A stretch of DNA of 64,000 nt from NCBI RefSeq assembly GCF_021284765.1, contig NZ_CP089924.1:886001-950000 (forward strand), in the 5' to 3' direction. The DNA comes from Lysobacter sp. 5GHs7-4 (GTDB lineage: Bacteria > Pseudomonadota > Gammaproteobacteria > Xanthomonadales > Xanthomonadaceae). This document shows positions 29,048-38,831 of the stretch, piece after piece. The position numbers and the translations under genes are program-made. The notes under the pieces are model-generated. The model was not told the DNA's origin, searched no databases, and saw only the letters and a program-made list of their open reading frames with translations. The stretch's first letter is position 1. Each line of letters starts with the position of its first letter.

Positions 29048-31330
29048 ATGAGCAAGATTGCGATTCCCGATCTGGTCGACAAGCTGGCCGGCATCGCCGC
29101 CAAACCGCTCAAGGACGCCTCGGTCCAGACCGAGCTGCTCAACTACCAGAAGGGCGCCGACACCACGGCGCAGAGCGGCGCGATCAAGGCGGTGTTCGGC
29201 GCCAGCATCGCCGCCGCGGTGCATCTGTACAACAGCGCCGACGATGCCGACGACGACGGCGTGATCGGCAGCCGCGGCGAGGCCGTCGATCCGGCCAAGA
29301 CCACCGTCGACTGGCGGCCGCAGCTGGCGTTCCAACCCGGCAACGCCTGGCTCAAGTATTCGCTGAGCGCCGCGGCCACGGCCAAGGCCACCGCCAAGAT
29401 CGGCAGCGCCGGCGGCAGCATCAGCGGCGACCGTTCGCTGCGCCTGCTCTGCTACAAGCGCCACGATGCCGCCGTGCGCATCGGCGACGCGATCCTGGCC
29501 GACGTGAACGAGATCGCCAGCGTGCTGTCGGCCGCCGACATCGCCTCGCTGTCGGTCGGCGACGCGGTCGCGCTGAAGGCGCGCGGCAAGCTCACCGCCA
29601 GCCTCAGCGTGAGCTGGTCGGACATCTTCTCCAGCTCGCTGCACGGCCTGGCCGACGTGCTGGGCGCCAACCAGACCGGCGCGTTCCTGGTGAACATCGG
29701 CGCCAGCGCGGGCGCCAGCTTCACCGCCACCGTCGAGGACGACTTCACCCTGTGCTTCGTGCGCGAGCGCGCGTCCGGCGATCGCGCGTTCCGCGTCGCC
29801 GTGCGCAAGAGCGTGGTCCACGACACCCGCTTCGAGGCGAAGGCCGGCGTGCAGATCGAGTTCGCCGATCCGGCCGCGGTGCAGAAGGTGCTGGGCAACG
29901 TCGTGGCCGGCGTGCTGGACGCGCCCACCGCGGCGCTGAAGGCGATCGACGAGGCCACGTCCCTGGACCGCGTGCCCGAGCGCTACCGGTCCGTCGTCGC
30001 CGCGCTGGCCGACCGTTTCGGCCTGGAAGACAAGAACCCGCTCAAGCCGCTGCAGAAGAAGCTGCGCGAGCTCACCGAAACGCTGACGCAGCGCATCGAG
30101 CAGATCGCCAAGACCAAGGTCACCCTGGGCTTCGCCTACGAGTACACCCGCCTGAGCAGCGAGGCTTCGCTGCTGGAGGCTGGCCTGTCCGAGGACGCGC
30201 TGTCGCGCCTGCACGGCGCGCTTTTGAACTTCGATTTCGCGCGCGTGCTGGCCTACACCGGTCCGGGCTACGCGCTGGACTTCTTCCTGCATCACAAGAC
30301 CGTGGAACGCGTGCGCGCCTGGGGCTTCAGCCTGGGCGTGGGCACCTGGTTCGACCTCAAGAGCAAGCAGGAGCGCAAGGACCGCTTCGTCAGCCGGCGC
30401 TACGTCTCGCCGAACGCCGAAGCGCTCACGCGCGCCTACCTGGGCAGCACCCGCTACACCGCCAACGCCAACACCTGGACCACCGAGTACGGCGCCTCGC
30501 TGAAGGCCGACCTGGAAGAAGCGCGCGCGCCGCAGCAGACCGCCGCACGCGACTTCAAGTGCGGCCTGCAGCTGTGGTGGGAGGAAAGCCGGATCAAGAC
30601 CGGCAGCGAACTGCCGCGCGTGGTCGACGACGCCGTGCTGTGGGGCGTGATCGATGCGTCCGCGGCGCCGGCGCTGCAAACGCAATTGCAAGACGTGCTC
30701 GGCGGCGCCGGCGAGTGCAAGCCGCGCCTGAGCGTGATGCTCAGCGACCACGGCCTGCGCCAGGCGATGGAGGTCCTGTCGAAAGCCGAGGACGCGGCCT
30801 GGGTGCGGCATGCGGCGCGCGCCTTGCCCTGGTACGCCAAGCAGGACGCGCGAGCGACCTGCAGCAGCCGCGAGGGCGTGTACACGCCGTTGTTCGACGC
30901 CTACCGTCGCCGCCCCGACGCCAGCGGCAGCGCGCTCAAGCAGCTGATCGCCAAGAGCTTGCGCGAGTACGGCGGCGGTCTGACCGGGCAGGAAACCAAG
31001 GGCGAGACGCCGTGGACGGTCTATCAGGTGCTGCTGCGTTCGGACGTCGATCAGCGCCGGTTCTGGAACCGCTGGGGACAGCTGCGCAGCGGCGCGGCGC
31101 GCATGATCCATCTGCTGGAGGTGCGTGGCGACTGGGGCGACTTCGACGACCACTTCGCCCTGATGCGCGGCGCGTTCGAACAGACCTTCCTGCTGCGCGC
31201 GGTGGCCAGCCTGCTCGCCGCCGAGCTGCCGTCCTCGGTGCGCGACGGCAAGGCCTATGCGACCACGCTGACCGTCGCCTATCGCGACGGCAATCAGGAC
31301 AAGAGCCTGGTGGTCGGAGGCCGGGCCTAA
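29048..31330 (+). CDS. Unrecognised 760-residue protein
   Basis: 760 residues from the ATG at 29048 (MSKIAIPDLVDKL). No family recognised. Residues 1-300 are rich in Ala, Ser and beta-forming stretches (WLKYSLSAAATAKATAKIGSA, LLVNIGASAGASFTATV-type strands), then a charged helical segment with coiled-coil character (NPLKPLQKKLRELTETLTQR, about 335-365), then a mixed C-terminal half with FFLHHKTVERVRAWGFSLGVG. There is no signal peptide and no visible catalytic motif. The next gene starts 41 bp later, so the two probably form an operon with the two-domain hydrolase membrane protein. Confidence 0.75.
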   Translation: MSKIAIPDLVDKLAGIAAKPLKDASVQTELLNYQKGADTTAQSGAIKAVFGASIAAAVHLYNSADDADDDGVIGSRGEAVDPAKTTVDWRPQLAFQPGNAWLKYSLSAAATAKATAKIGSAGGSISGDRSLRLLCYKRHDAAVRIGDAILADVNEIASVLSAADIASLSVGDAVALKARGKLTASLSVSWSDIFSSSLHGLADVLGANQTGAFLVNIGASAGASFTATVEDDFTLCFVRERASGDRAFRVAVRKSVVHDTRFEAKAGVQIEFADPAAVQKVLGNVVAGVLDAPTAALKAIDEATSLDRVPERYRSVVAALADRFGLEDKNPLKPLQKKLRELTETLTQRIEQIAKTKVTLGFAYEYTRLSSEASLLEAGLSEDALSRLHGALLNFDFARVLAYTGPGYALDFFLHHKTVERVRAWGFSLGVGTWFDLKSKQERKDRFVSRRYVSPNAEALTRAYLGSTRYTANANTWTTEYGASLKADLEEARAPQQTAARDFKCGLQLWWEESRIKTGSELPRVVDDAVLWGVIDASAAPALQTQLQDVLGGAGECKPRLSVMLSDHGLRQAMEVLSKAEDAAWVRHAARALPWYAKQDARATCSSREGVYTPLFDAYRRRPDASGSALKQLIAKSLREYGGGLTGQETKGETPWTVYQVLLRSDVDQRRFWNRWGQLRSGAARMIHLLEVRGDWGDFDDHFALMRGAFEQTFLLRAVASLLAAELPSSVRDGKAYATTLTVAYRDGNQDKSLVVGGRA

Positions 31331-31371
31331 GCGGGACTGCGGCGCGATTCCTTAAGGACTGAGGAGGCGGT

Positions 31372-33237
31372 ATGGCCTGGTTGGTGGCGGTGTGGACGAT
31401 GGTGTGGCCGGGCCTGGTCCTGGTCTCCTCGCTGGGGCTGTCGTGGTTGCTGCTGCGCACGATCGCGCGCGCGCTGACGCGCCCGCGAGAGACGCGGCTG
31501 GTGCTGCGCCCATCGGCGGCGGGAGCGGCCGACACCCTGGTGGTGGCGGTGCACGGCATGCCCGGGGTGGTGAAGTTCGCCGGCGCGCTGGCGTTGATCG
31601 CCGAGACCTGGCCGGAAGCGGACCATCTGGTCGTGGACTACCACGACAGCTGGCTGCGCGGTTTCACCAGCAGCGCCGACGCGCGCGCGGTGGCCGATGC
31701 GATCGAGCAGGGCATCCACGCCGAATTCAAGCGCGGGCAGTACCGGCGCGTGGTCCTGGTCGGCTACAGCGCCGGTGCGTCGCTGCTGCGCAAGGCGCTG
31801 GTCTGGGCCTACGGCGAGGAAGAAGACCGCGTCGCGTTCGGCCGGCGCGGCAAGCGCGCCTGGGTCGACACGATCGAACGGGTAGTGCTGCTGGCCGGCA
31901 TGAACCGCGGATGGAGCGTGGACCCACGGCCGGACCTGATGTCGTGGCCGACCTATCTGAGCATCCGCCTGGGCGAGTTCCTCGCCGGTTTCCTCGGCAT
32001 CGGTCGCCTGATCTCCGCCATGCACCGCGGCTCCTCGTTCATCGCCGACACCCGTCTGCAGTGGGTCCGCCTCGCGCGTTCCGAGGACGTGGTCGCCGGC
32101 CGCCAGCATTTTCCGCAGGTCATCCAGCTGATCGGCAGCGAGGACGATCTGGTGTCGAAGGAAGACGGCCAGGATCTGAGCACCGCCGCAGGCACCTTGT
32201 TCAAGACCCTGGCCCAGACCGGGCACAAGGAGATCGGCGGCGCCCTGGACGACACCAGCACGCCGGCGGCGTTGGAGCGGCGCAGGATGATCGCCTTGGC
32301 TTTGCGCGGTCGCGTGGACGAGCTGGAGCCGGACCTGGTGGAGATGAAGGAAGATCGCGAGGTCGATCGTCTGGTTTATGTGATGCACGGCATCCGCGAT
32401 CTGGGCGAATGGACCGATCGCGTGCGCGACGAGGTGCGGCGGCGTTACGAGGGCAACGCCGAACGGGTCGCGGTGTTCAGCGCCAAGTACGGCCGCTTTC
32501 CGATGGCGCGCTTCCTGCTGCCGTTCGATCGCCAGCGCAACGTGCGCGAATTCATGGACCGCTACACCGAGCACGTCGCGCGCTATCCCAATGCCAAGTC
32601 GATGGACTACGTGGGCCACAGCAACGGCACCTACATCCTCGGCAGCGCCTTGCTGCGCTACGTGACCATCCGCGTGCGCCGCGTGTTCTTCGCCGGCAGC
32701 GTGATGCCCTATGGCTATCCGTGGACGGAGCTGGTGGACGGCGGACGCGTGGAGAGCGTGGTCAACGTCGTGGCCACGCGCGATTGGGTGGTGGCGATCT
32801 TTCCCAAGATGTTCCAGCAGATCGCCGACCTGTTCCGGCTGGACAGCCGGCAGGGCCTGTTCGACCTGGGCGGTGCCGGCTTCGACGGTTTCGGCGCGTC
32901 CGGCCTGAGCGCGGCCGTCGACAATCTCGAATACTCGCGTGGCGCGCATTCCACCGGCGTGGACGTGGACGATCAGGACAAGCTGGCGGCGATCGCGTCC
33001 TACGTGGTCGGCGGCGAACGCGCGGGCCTGCGCACCTTCGAAAGCGCCAAGAAGAAGAACCCCTTGCTGGCGGTGGTGTCCACGCTGTGCGTGCTGGTGT
33101 GGCTGGGCCTGCTGGTCGGCCTGTCGCTGCTGGGCTACCTGATCTTCCTGTGGTTCGCCTCGCACGGCCTGCTGCTAGCCGGGGCCGCCGTCGCGGGCTA
33201 CGTGCTGCTGGTGATCCTGCTGCTGTATTGGATCTGA
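31372..33237 (+). CDS. Membrane protein with two alpha/beta-hydrolase-like domains
   Basis: 621 residues. N-terminal membrane helix (about 7-30), then hydrolase-like domain 1 (VVAVHGMPG at 58-65, nucleophile elbow GYSAGAS with Ser133) and domain 2 (LVYVMHGIRDLG near 340, elbow GHSNGT with Ser417 and VVATRDWVV after). Two or three membrane helices close the protein (about 565-621). A tandem pair of lipase-type elbows in one polypeptide is unusual. It may be a lipase or thioesterase-like enzyme at the inner membrane. Follows the 760-residue protein closely. Confidence 0.82.
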   Translation: MAWLVAVWTMVWPGLVLVSSLGLSWLLLRTIARALTRPRETRLVLRPSAAGAADTLVVAVHGMPGVVKFAGALALIAETWPEADHLVVDYHDSWLRGFTSSADARAVADAIEQGIHAEFKRGQYRRVVLVGYSAGASLLRKALVWAYGEEEDRVAFGRRGKRAWVDTIERVVLLAGMNRGWSVDPRPDLMSWPTYLSIRLGEFLAGFLGIGRLISAMHRGSSFIADTRLQWVRLARSEDVVAGRQHFPQVIQLIGSEDDLVSKEDGQDLSTAAGTLFKTLAQTGHKEIGGALDDTSTPAALERRRMIALALRGRVDELEPDLVEMKEDREVDRLVYVMHGIRDLGEWTDRVRDEVRRRYEGNAERVAVFSAKYGRFPMARFLLPFDRQRNVREFMDRYTEHVARYPNAKSMDYVGHSNGTYILGSALLRYVTIRVRRVFFAGSVMPYGYPWTELVDGGRVESVVNVVATRDWVVAIFPKMFQQIADLFRLDSRQGLFDLGGAGFDGFGASGLSAAVDNLEYSRGAHSTGVDVDDQDKLAAIASYVVGGERAGLRTFESAKKKNPLLAVVSTLCVLVWLGLLVGLSLLGYLIFLWFASHGLLLAGAAVAGYVLLVILLLYWI

Positions 33238-33250
33238 GCGCGGGGGCGCG

Positions 33251-34390
33251 TCAGGCGACCAGCCCGCGCATGGCGGGCGCGGCGCGGCTGTCCGGGAACA
33301 CCTGCGTCTCCAGCGCGCTATCGCCGATGCGCAGATGCGCGCTCAACAGACCCTTGAACAAGCCGCGCAGATCGCTGGTCGCGCGCAGATCGCGGCCCTC
33401 GTTGAGCGCCGACGGCGCCAGTCCCGGCCAATCGCCGGCGATGCGGCCGCCCTTGACCGCGCCGCCGGCCAACAGCGCCAGGCCGCCGGTGCCGTGGTCG
33501 GTGCCGGCGGTGCCGTTGACCGCGGCGGTGCGGCCGAACTCGCTGACGACGGCGATCGCGGTGCGGTCCCAGACCGCAGGCGCGCCGTCGTGGAATGCGC
33601 GCAGGCCGGCGTCGAGTTCGCCCAGCTTGCGCGCCAGCACCGCAGCCTGATTGCTGTGGGTGTCCCAGCCGGAGTCCTCGACGAAGCCCAGGCGCGGCCC
33701 GTCGGCCGCCGCCATGAATCGCGCCGCCGCGGTCATCGCCTGCGGCAGGCGCCCGCCGCGCGCGCGGGCGGCGTCCATGCCGACGCCCTGGCTGTCCAGC
33801 GCACGCGCGAACGCGTCGGACAAGCGCGGGTCGGCCGCGTACAGCGATTGCAGGCGCTGCAGCAGGATCGGGTTGACGTCTTCGGGCAGCGGCGGCGACC
33901 AGGTCGTGGCCGCGCCCGGGCCGCGCATGATCAGCGGCATCACCGCGCTGACCGACAACGCCTGGCCGCCGTGCAGCGCGGCGACGCAGCGGTTGAGCCA
34001 GCCGGTGGACGCGCCGCTGGCGCTGGCGGTGCCGTTCTCCAGGCAGTCCTGCGCTTCGAAATGCGAGCGCTGCCGATACGGCGGCGCGATCGCGACCACC
34101 GGCAGCAGCTGTCCGCGCGCGTACAGGCCGTGCGCGAACGGCAAGGCCGGATGCAGGGCGAAATCGGCGTTCAAGGCCAGCGCGTCGCGCGGCGCCAATG
34201 CGCCGCGCAGGCGCGCGTAATCGGCATCGCCGCGCGGCGGCAGCACGTGCAGGCCGTCGACGCCGCCGCGCAGCAGCACCACCAGCAGGCGGGTGTCGCC
34301 GTCGGCGGCCAGCGCGCTCAGGCCCGGCCACAGGCTGAGCGTGGTCACCGCGCCCGCGGCGCCGAGGAAGTGGCGTCGGCTCAGTCGCAT
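33251..34390 (-). CDS. DUF1501 family protein with Tat signal
   Basis: 379 residues. Twin-arginine signal MRLSRRHFLGAAGAV (S-R-R-x-F-L) then cleavage near residue 28 (SALAADG). The family, a sulfatase-like alkaline-phosphatase fold, shows LLVVLLRGGVDGLHVLPPRGD, WDTHSNQ and GRTAAVNGTAGTDHGTGG, with the metal-site-like TDHG. Its ATG lies one base after the stop of the DUF1800 gene (TGAGATG), so the two are coupled. The DUF1800/DUF1501 pair is conserved across proteobacteria; the biochemical role is unknown. Confidence 0.93.
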   Translation of the reverse strand: MRLSRRHFLGAAGAVTTLSLWPGLSALAADGDTRLLVVLLRGGVDGLHVLPPRGDADYARLRGALAPRDALALNADFALHPALPFAHGLYARGQLLPVVAIAPPYRQRSHFEAQDCLENGTASASGASTGWLNRCVAALHGGQALSVSAVMPLIMRGPGAATTWSPPLPEDVNPILLQRLQSLYAADPRLSDAFARALDSQGVGMDAARARGGRLPQAMTAAARFMAAADGPRLGFVEDSGWDTHSNQAAVLARKLGELDAGLRAFHDGAPAVWDRTAIAVVSEFGRTAAVNGTAGTDHGTGGLALLAGGAVKGGRIAGDWPGLAPSALNEGRDLRATSDLRGLFKGLLSAHLRIGDSALETQVFPDSRAAPAMRGLVA

Positions 34391-34391
34391 C

Positions 34392-35804
34392 TCAGCATCT
34401 CCATTGGAAGGCCGGACTGGCGAACAGCAGGGCCAGTCCGTCGCGCGGGGATTCGGCGCGCCGCAAGGCGCCGGCGGTGTCGGCATCCAGCGCGTCGGCG
34501 AACAGCTCGCGCGCGGTCGCCAGCGCATCCACGCGCGCGGCCGGCGCCGATTCGGACAGGCTTTGCGCCGCCTGCACGCGCTTCCACAGCCCGTCCGGTC
34601 CGCTCCATTCGGCGGCCTCGTCGGCATAGCCCGCGGGCGAGCGCGGCGTGAACGGCGGCTGGCCCATGCGCGCGAGCAGGGCGATCAGCGCGCGCGGCTT
34701 ATCGCCCGGCGTCGCGCCGCTGGCGCGCAGCGCCGAGACCACGAACTCGTCGGGCGTCTTGAACTTGCGCGCGCCCTCGCCCCATGCCTCGGGTGCGTCG
34801 ATCAGGGCCGCATAGACGGTGGGCAGGTCGCCGTTGCTGCGCTGCCAGGCCGCGGTCAAGCGCGCGACCAGCGCCGGCGGCGGCGTATCGCCGACGAAAT
34901 GACGGGCGAGCTTGTACGACAGATGGCGCGCGGTGGACGGATGCGCCGCCAGGTCGGCGAGGATCGCGCGGCCCTGCTCCAGTCCGCCTTCGGCGTAGCG
35001 GCGGCCGACCACCTGGCGCGTACCGCCTTCATGCGCGGCGGCGCGGAACACGAACGCCGAAGAGGCGCGGCCCGCAGCCAGCTCGCGCGTCGTGGGCACG
35101 CCCCAGCCGGTGATCGCGCGCGCCAGCTCGGTCACGTCGGCTTGCGCGTAACCGCCGTCCACGCCCAGCGTATGCAGCTCCAGGATTTCGCGCGCCAGGT
35201 TCTCGTTGAGGCCGGGCTCGCGCTTGGGCGCGTCGCCGTCCGCGCGCGCCCTGCGCCGGCGCGCGCGCTGCGCCAGCGGCGAGTCGTTGCCGACCGAACG
35301 CACGTTGTCGAGATAGCGCAGCATGCCCGGGTGCGTTTCCACCGCCAGCAGCAGATCGGCGTAGTTGGACAGCACGTGCGGCCGGATCGCTTCGCGTTCC
35401 ATCGGCGCCGCATAGAGCGCGGCGGCGCGCTTGTCGATCGAGATCGCGAAGTGATTGGACCAGAACCGCACCAGGCGCTCGACGAAGCCCTGATCGCTGG
35501 CGACGGCGACCTGGTAGCGGCGGCCGAACTCGTGCAACTGATCCTCGCGGAAGCGCTGGCCGAAGTTGGCGACGTCCTTGGCGGATTCGCCCTGGCGCCG
35601 CGCCGCCTGCCGCTCGCGGTAGTAGTCGGCTTCGCGGCGGACGTAGTCCAGGCTGGCGGGCAGGCCGGCGAACCGCGCCTGCGCGCCGTCGCCGCGCAAT
35701 TGCGCGTGCAGCCAGGCGCGCGGATCGCCGATGCGCGCCAACTGGCCCGGCGCCGCGCCCAGACCGAACCGATTGACCGCGCTCACGCTTTCGCGGGTGG
35801 TCAT
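34392..35804 (-). CDS. DUF1800 family protein
   Basis: 470 residues, about the family's typical length. Opening VNRFGLGAAPGQLARIGDPRAWLHAQL and the conserved region LVRFWSNHFAISI, then EPGLNENLAREILELHTLGVDGGYAQADVTELARAITGW, are diagnostic. ATG behind AAGGAGAG. First gene of a two-gene unit with the Tat-exported DUF1501 protein. This copy has no clear signal peptide of its own. Role unknown. Confidence 0.93.
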   Translation of the reverse strand: MTTRESVSAVNRFGLGAAPGQLARIGDPRAWLHAQLRGDGAQARFAGLPASLDYVRREADYYRERQAARRQGESAKDVANFGQRFREDQLHEFGRRYQVAVASDQGFVERLVRFWSNHFAISIDKRAAALYAAPMEREAIRPHVLSNYADLLLAVETHPGMLRYLDNVRSVGNDSPLAQRARRRRARADGDAPKREPGLNENLAREILELHTLGVDGGYAQADVTELARAITGWGVPTTRELAAGRASSAFVFRAAAHEGGTRQVVGRRYAEGGLEQGRAILADLAAHPSTARHLSYKLARHFVGDTPPPALVARLTAAWQRSNGDLPTVYAALIDAPEAWGEGARKFKTPDEFVVSALRASGATPGDKPRALIALLARMGQPPFTPRSPAGYADEAAEWSGPDGLWKRVQAAQSLSESAPAARVDALATARELFADALDADTAGALRRAESPRDGLALLFASPAFQWRC

Positions 35805-35992
35805 GTCGCGCTCTCCTTGGGGGACCTGGATGACAACGCCCCTCCGCGGACGCGGTTGACACGGCGCGGCCCGCGGTTGCGACCGGCGCCTCTACACGCG
35901 CGGGTCCGCATGGCGTAGGGTTGCGGGCAATCGGCGCGCCGCGCCGCGCTAGCGCAGGTCCGCCGCCGGTGCGCGACCAGGAGAACGTGGCA

Positions 35993-37360
35993 ATGCAGAG
36001 CGAACCGCAAGACCTCCATCGCGGCCTGGGCGAGCGTCACATCCGCCTGATGGCCTTGGGCGCGGCGATCGGCGTGGGCCTGTTCCTGGGCTCGGCCAAC
36101 GCCATCAAGCTCGCCGGCCCCGGCATCCTGCTGGCCTATCTGCTCGGCGGCGCGGCGATCTTCATCATCATGCGCGCGCTGGGCGAGATGGCGGTGCACA
36201 ACCCGGTCGCGGGCTCGTTCAGCCGCTATGCGCGCGATTACCTGGGCCCGCTGTCGGGCTATCTCACCGGCTGGAACTACTGGTTCCTGTGGCTGGTGAC
36301 CTGCGTGGCGGAGATCACCGCGGTCGGCATCTACATGCAGGTGTGGTTCCCGGGCACGCCGCAATGGGCCTGGGCGCTGGCGGCGTTGGCGGCGATGGGG
36401 TCGGTCAACCTGATCGCGGTGCGCGCCTACGGCGAGTTCGAGTTCTGGTTCGCGATGATCAAGGTCGTGACCATCGTGCTGATGATCGTCGGCGGCCTGG
36501 GCATGATCGTGTTCGGCTTCGGCAACAACGGCGTGGCCACCGGCATCTCGCACCTGTGGTCGCACGGCGGCTTCTTCCCCAACGGCGCCAAGGGCGTGCT
36601 GATGTCGTTGCAGATGGTGATGTTCGCCTATCTGGGCGTGGAGATGATCGGCCTGACCGCGGGCGAGGCCGCGAATCCGAAGAAGTCGATTCCCGACGCG
36701 ATCAATTCGGTGTTCTGGCGCATCGTGATCTTTTATGTCGGCGCGCTGTTCGTGATCCTGTCGATCTATCCCTGGAACGAGCTGGGCACCACCGGCAGCC
36801 CGTTCGTGATGACCTTCGAGCGCCTGGGCATCCGCGAGGCCGCCGGCATCATCAATTTCGTGGTGCTGACCGCGGCCTTGTCGTCGTGCAACAGCGGCAT
36901 CTTCAGTACCGCGCGCATGCTCTACAACCTGGGCCAGCAGGGCCAGGCGCCGCGCACCTTCGCCATCACCTCCGGCAGCGGCGTGCCGCGCAAGGCGGTG
37001 CTGGTGTCGGTGGCGGTGCTGCTGTTCGGCGTGCTGCTGAACTATCTGGTGCCGGAGAAGGTGTTCGTCTGGGTGACCTCGATCTCGACCTTCGGCGCGA
37101 TCTGGACCTGGGCGGTGATCCTGCTGTCGCACCGCAAGTTCCGCGCCGGCCTGAGCCCGGCCCAGCGCGATGCGCTGGAGTTCAAGATGCCGCTGTATCC
37201 GATCGGCTCGTGGATCGCGCTGGGCTTCCTGGTGCTGGTGGTCGGCCTGATGGCCTACTTTCCCGACACCCGCATCGCGCTGTTCGTCGGCCCGGCCTTC
37301 CTGATCCTGTTGGTGGTGCTGTACTACGCGCTGGGGCTGGGTAAGCGCGCGCCGCAATAA
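35993..37360 (+). CDS. Amino acid permease (AAT family)
   Basis: 455 residues from the ATG at 35993 behind CAGGAG, with about 12 membrane helices. Family motifs: RHIRLMALGAAIGVGLFLGSA (residues 16-36), GPGILLAYLLGGA, GEMAVHNPVAGSFSRYAR, YLTGWNYWFLW and later NSGIFSTARML. It belongs to the amino acid transporter (AAT) group with ProY, CycA and AroP and imports an amino acid by proton symport at the inner membrane; the exact substrate cannot be told apart. Monocistronic. Confidence 0.92.
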   Translation: MQSEPQDLHRGLGERHIRLMALGAAIGVGLFLGSANAIKLAGPGILLAYLLGGAAIFIIMRALGEMAVHNPVAGSFSRYARDYLGPLSGYLTGWNYWFLWLVTCVAEITAVGIYMQVWFPGTPQWAWALAALAAMGSVNLIAVRAYGEFEFWFAMIKVVTIVLMIVGGLGMIVFGFGNNGVATGISHLWSHGGFFPNGAKGVLMSLQMVMFAYLGVEMIGLTAGEAANPKKSIPDAINSVFWRIVIFYVGALFVILSIYPWNELGTTGSPFVMTFERLGIREAAGIINFVVLTAALSSCNSGIFSTARMLYNLGQQGQAPRTFAITSGSGVPRKAVLVSVAVLLFGVLLNYLVPEKVFVWVTSISTFGAIWTWAVILLSHRKFRAGLSPAQRDALEFKMPLYPIGSWIALGFLVLVVGLMAYFPDTRIALFVGPAFLILLVVLYYALGLGKRAPQ

Positions 37361-37373
37361 TGCTGCGGGCTTG

Positions 37374-37397
37374 CGGCGGCGCGCTCACGCGCCGCCG
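37374..37397. terminator. Hairpin between permease and DUF3297 genes
   Basis: CGGCGGCGCG-CTCA-CGCGCCGCCG: perfect 10-bp stem with a 4-nt loop, 13 bp past the permease stop, between convergent genes. No T-tract. Confidence 0.45.
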
Positions 37398-37454
37398 TCT
37401 GGCCAGGCGTCCTGCGGCGATTGCGTCCGCGACGGACGCAGGCCGGATGCGGCC

Positions 37455-37703
37455 TTACTCCTTGGCCGGCGTCAGGAAGTAGGCCTCGACCTCGCCCTTG
37501 ACCTTGATCGTCATCGGATTGCCGCGGCGGTCCAGCGCCTTGCCCACCGGCACGCGCACCCAGCCCTCGCTGACGCAATATTCCTCGACGTTGTGGCGCT
37601 CCTGGCCGTTGAAGCGGATGCCGATGCCGCGCTCGAGCAGGGAATCGTCGTGGAAGGGGCTGCGCGGGTCGTTGGACAGGCGGTCGGGCGGGGTATCGGT
37701 CAT
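37455..37703 (-). CDS. DUF3297 family protein
   Basis: 82 residues. RLSNDPRSPFHDDSLLERGIGIRFNG (about 8-33) and EEYCVSEGWVRVPVGKALDRRG match the small DUF3297 family, ending with KVKGEVEAYF. Cytosolic, function unknown. Same strand as the DUF3247 gene, with 110 bp between them. Confidence 0.92.
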   Translation of the reverse strand: MTDTPPDRLSNDPRSPFHDDSLLERGIGIRFNGQERHNVEEYCVSEGWVRVPVGKALDRRGNPMTIKVKGEVEAYFLTPAKE

Positions 37704-37813
37704 CGTCGTGTTCGCTGCGGCTGGTGGCGCCCGGTCGGGCGCGGGTTGCGGACGCGGCGCTCGCGGGGCGGCGCCGGTTGCACAGGATACGCGTCGCGCC
37801 GGCCGCGGTCGCC

Positions 37814-38113
37814 TCAGCCGGGCCGGTCCAGCTCGGTGGCGGTCAGGGCGCGCACGGTTTCGATCTCATCCAGCCACAGGTCGCGCAGGCCGCCGCCGGC
37901 CAGCTCCAGCCGCAGCACGCCGTTGAACCCTTCCTCGTCGCCGGGTCCGTAGAAGGACTGCAGCGTCGGCCGCGCCGCGACCACGCCGCGCAGCGTGCCG
38001 CCGTCGCGCAGCCCTAGTTCCACGCGGGCGTCGTCGGGCAGCTGCGCGATGCGCGCTTCCAATTGTGCGATGTCGGCGGGCGCGGTGTAGACGCGGTCGG
38101 CGTTGCGGGACAT
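37814..38113 (-). CDS. DUF3247 family protein
   Basis: 99 residues from the ATG at 38113. ADRVYTAPADIAQLEARIAQLPDDARVELGLRDGGTLRGVV and LWLDEIETVRAL match DUF3247, found mainly in Xanthomonadaceae, with a small barrel-like (SH3/Sm-type) fold. Cytosolic; function unknown. Its presence is one of the markers for the host family. Confidence 0.88.
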   Translation of the reverse strand: MSRNADRVYTAPADIAQLEARIAQLPDDARVELGLRDGGTLRGVVAARPTLQSFYGPGDEEGFNGVLRLELAGGGLRDLWLDEIETVRALTATELDRPG

Positions 38114-38285
38114 GGCGATTCCCTCGTTCGGTCGCGCCGACTGTAGCCGCGCGCCGCGCAAGCGCAGGTGAAGCGAACGCTGGACCGCCGGTCGGCGCAG
38201 CCCGCACACTGCCGGCGCGCGCAGCCGATTTTGCGAGGCTGCGGCCAGGCATCCGCCTGCCGGTTCCCCCGCCGCGAGCACCGCC

Positions 38286-38822
38286 ATGCACCTACCCGAC
38301 GACGACTACGACAGCGACGATTACGACGGCGACCTCGACGAGGCCACGCCCGAAGCTCTGGTCTGGCAATTGCTGCTGATGATCAACCCCGGCGACGAAG
38401 AGTCGGCCTTGCAGCAGTTCGCCGACTACCGCGAAGCCCTGGCCGAGGCCGGCGGCGAGACCGACGAACCGGTCTGGCTGATCAAGGACGCGATCGACTG
38501 GAAGGCCGGCTACTACGTCGACTGGAAGGACGTGGAGTCCTTCATCGACAGCATCAACGAGCTGGCCGCGCGCTGGAACCTGCGCATCGACTGGGGCCAC
38601 GACGACCCTACCGATCCCGAGTTCCTGGACGGCACCGATGTCCCCGCGCTGATGGCGACCGCGCACGACCGCCTGCGCGAACACGGCTACACGCTATGGA
38701 CCTGGAACACCGGCAGCGACAGCCACGCCGGCTGGATCGCCCTGCGCCGCGACGACGAGGCCATGCAGGTGCTCAGCAGCGCGCTGGGGATCGAGGCGCG
38801 GCCAGGCAGCGACGCGTTCTGA
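38286..38822 (+). CDS. Acidic DUF6630-like protein
   Basis: 178 residues, strongly acidic, opening with MHLPDDDYDSDDYDGDLDE. LLLMINPGDEESALQQFADY (about 30-49), then WLIKDAIDWKAGYYVDWKDVESFIDSINELAARW and TLWTWNTGSDSHAGWI. This matches my recollection of the DUF6630 family. No signal peptide; cytosolic. Function unknown; lies between genes on the opposite strand and is probably monocistronic. Confidence 0.8.
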   Translation: MHLPDDDYDSDDYDGDLDEATPEALVWQLLLMINPGDEESALQQFADYREALAEAGGETDEPVWLIKDAIDWKAGYYVDWKDVESFIDSINELAARWNLRIDWGHDDPTDPEFLDGTDVPALMATAHDRLREHGYTLWTWNTGSDSHAGWIALRRDDEAMQVLSSALGIEARPGSDAF

Positions 38823-38831
38823 GGCGCCGGC

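Noticed and set aside
35993..37360. Naming the amino acid permease CycA or ProY
   Set aside because: The AAT-family motifs are clear, but the visible residues do not separate these substrates, so no symbol is given.
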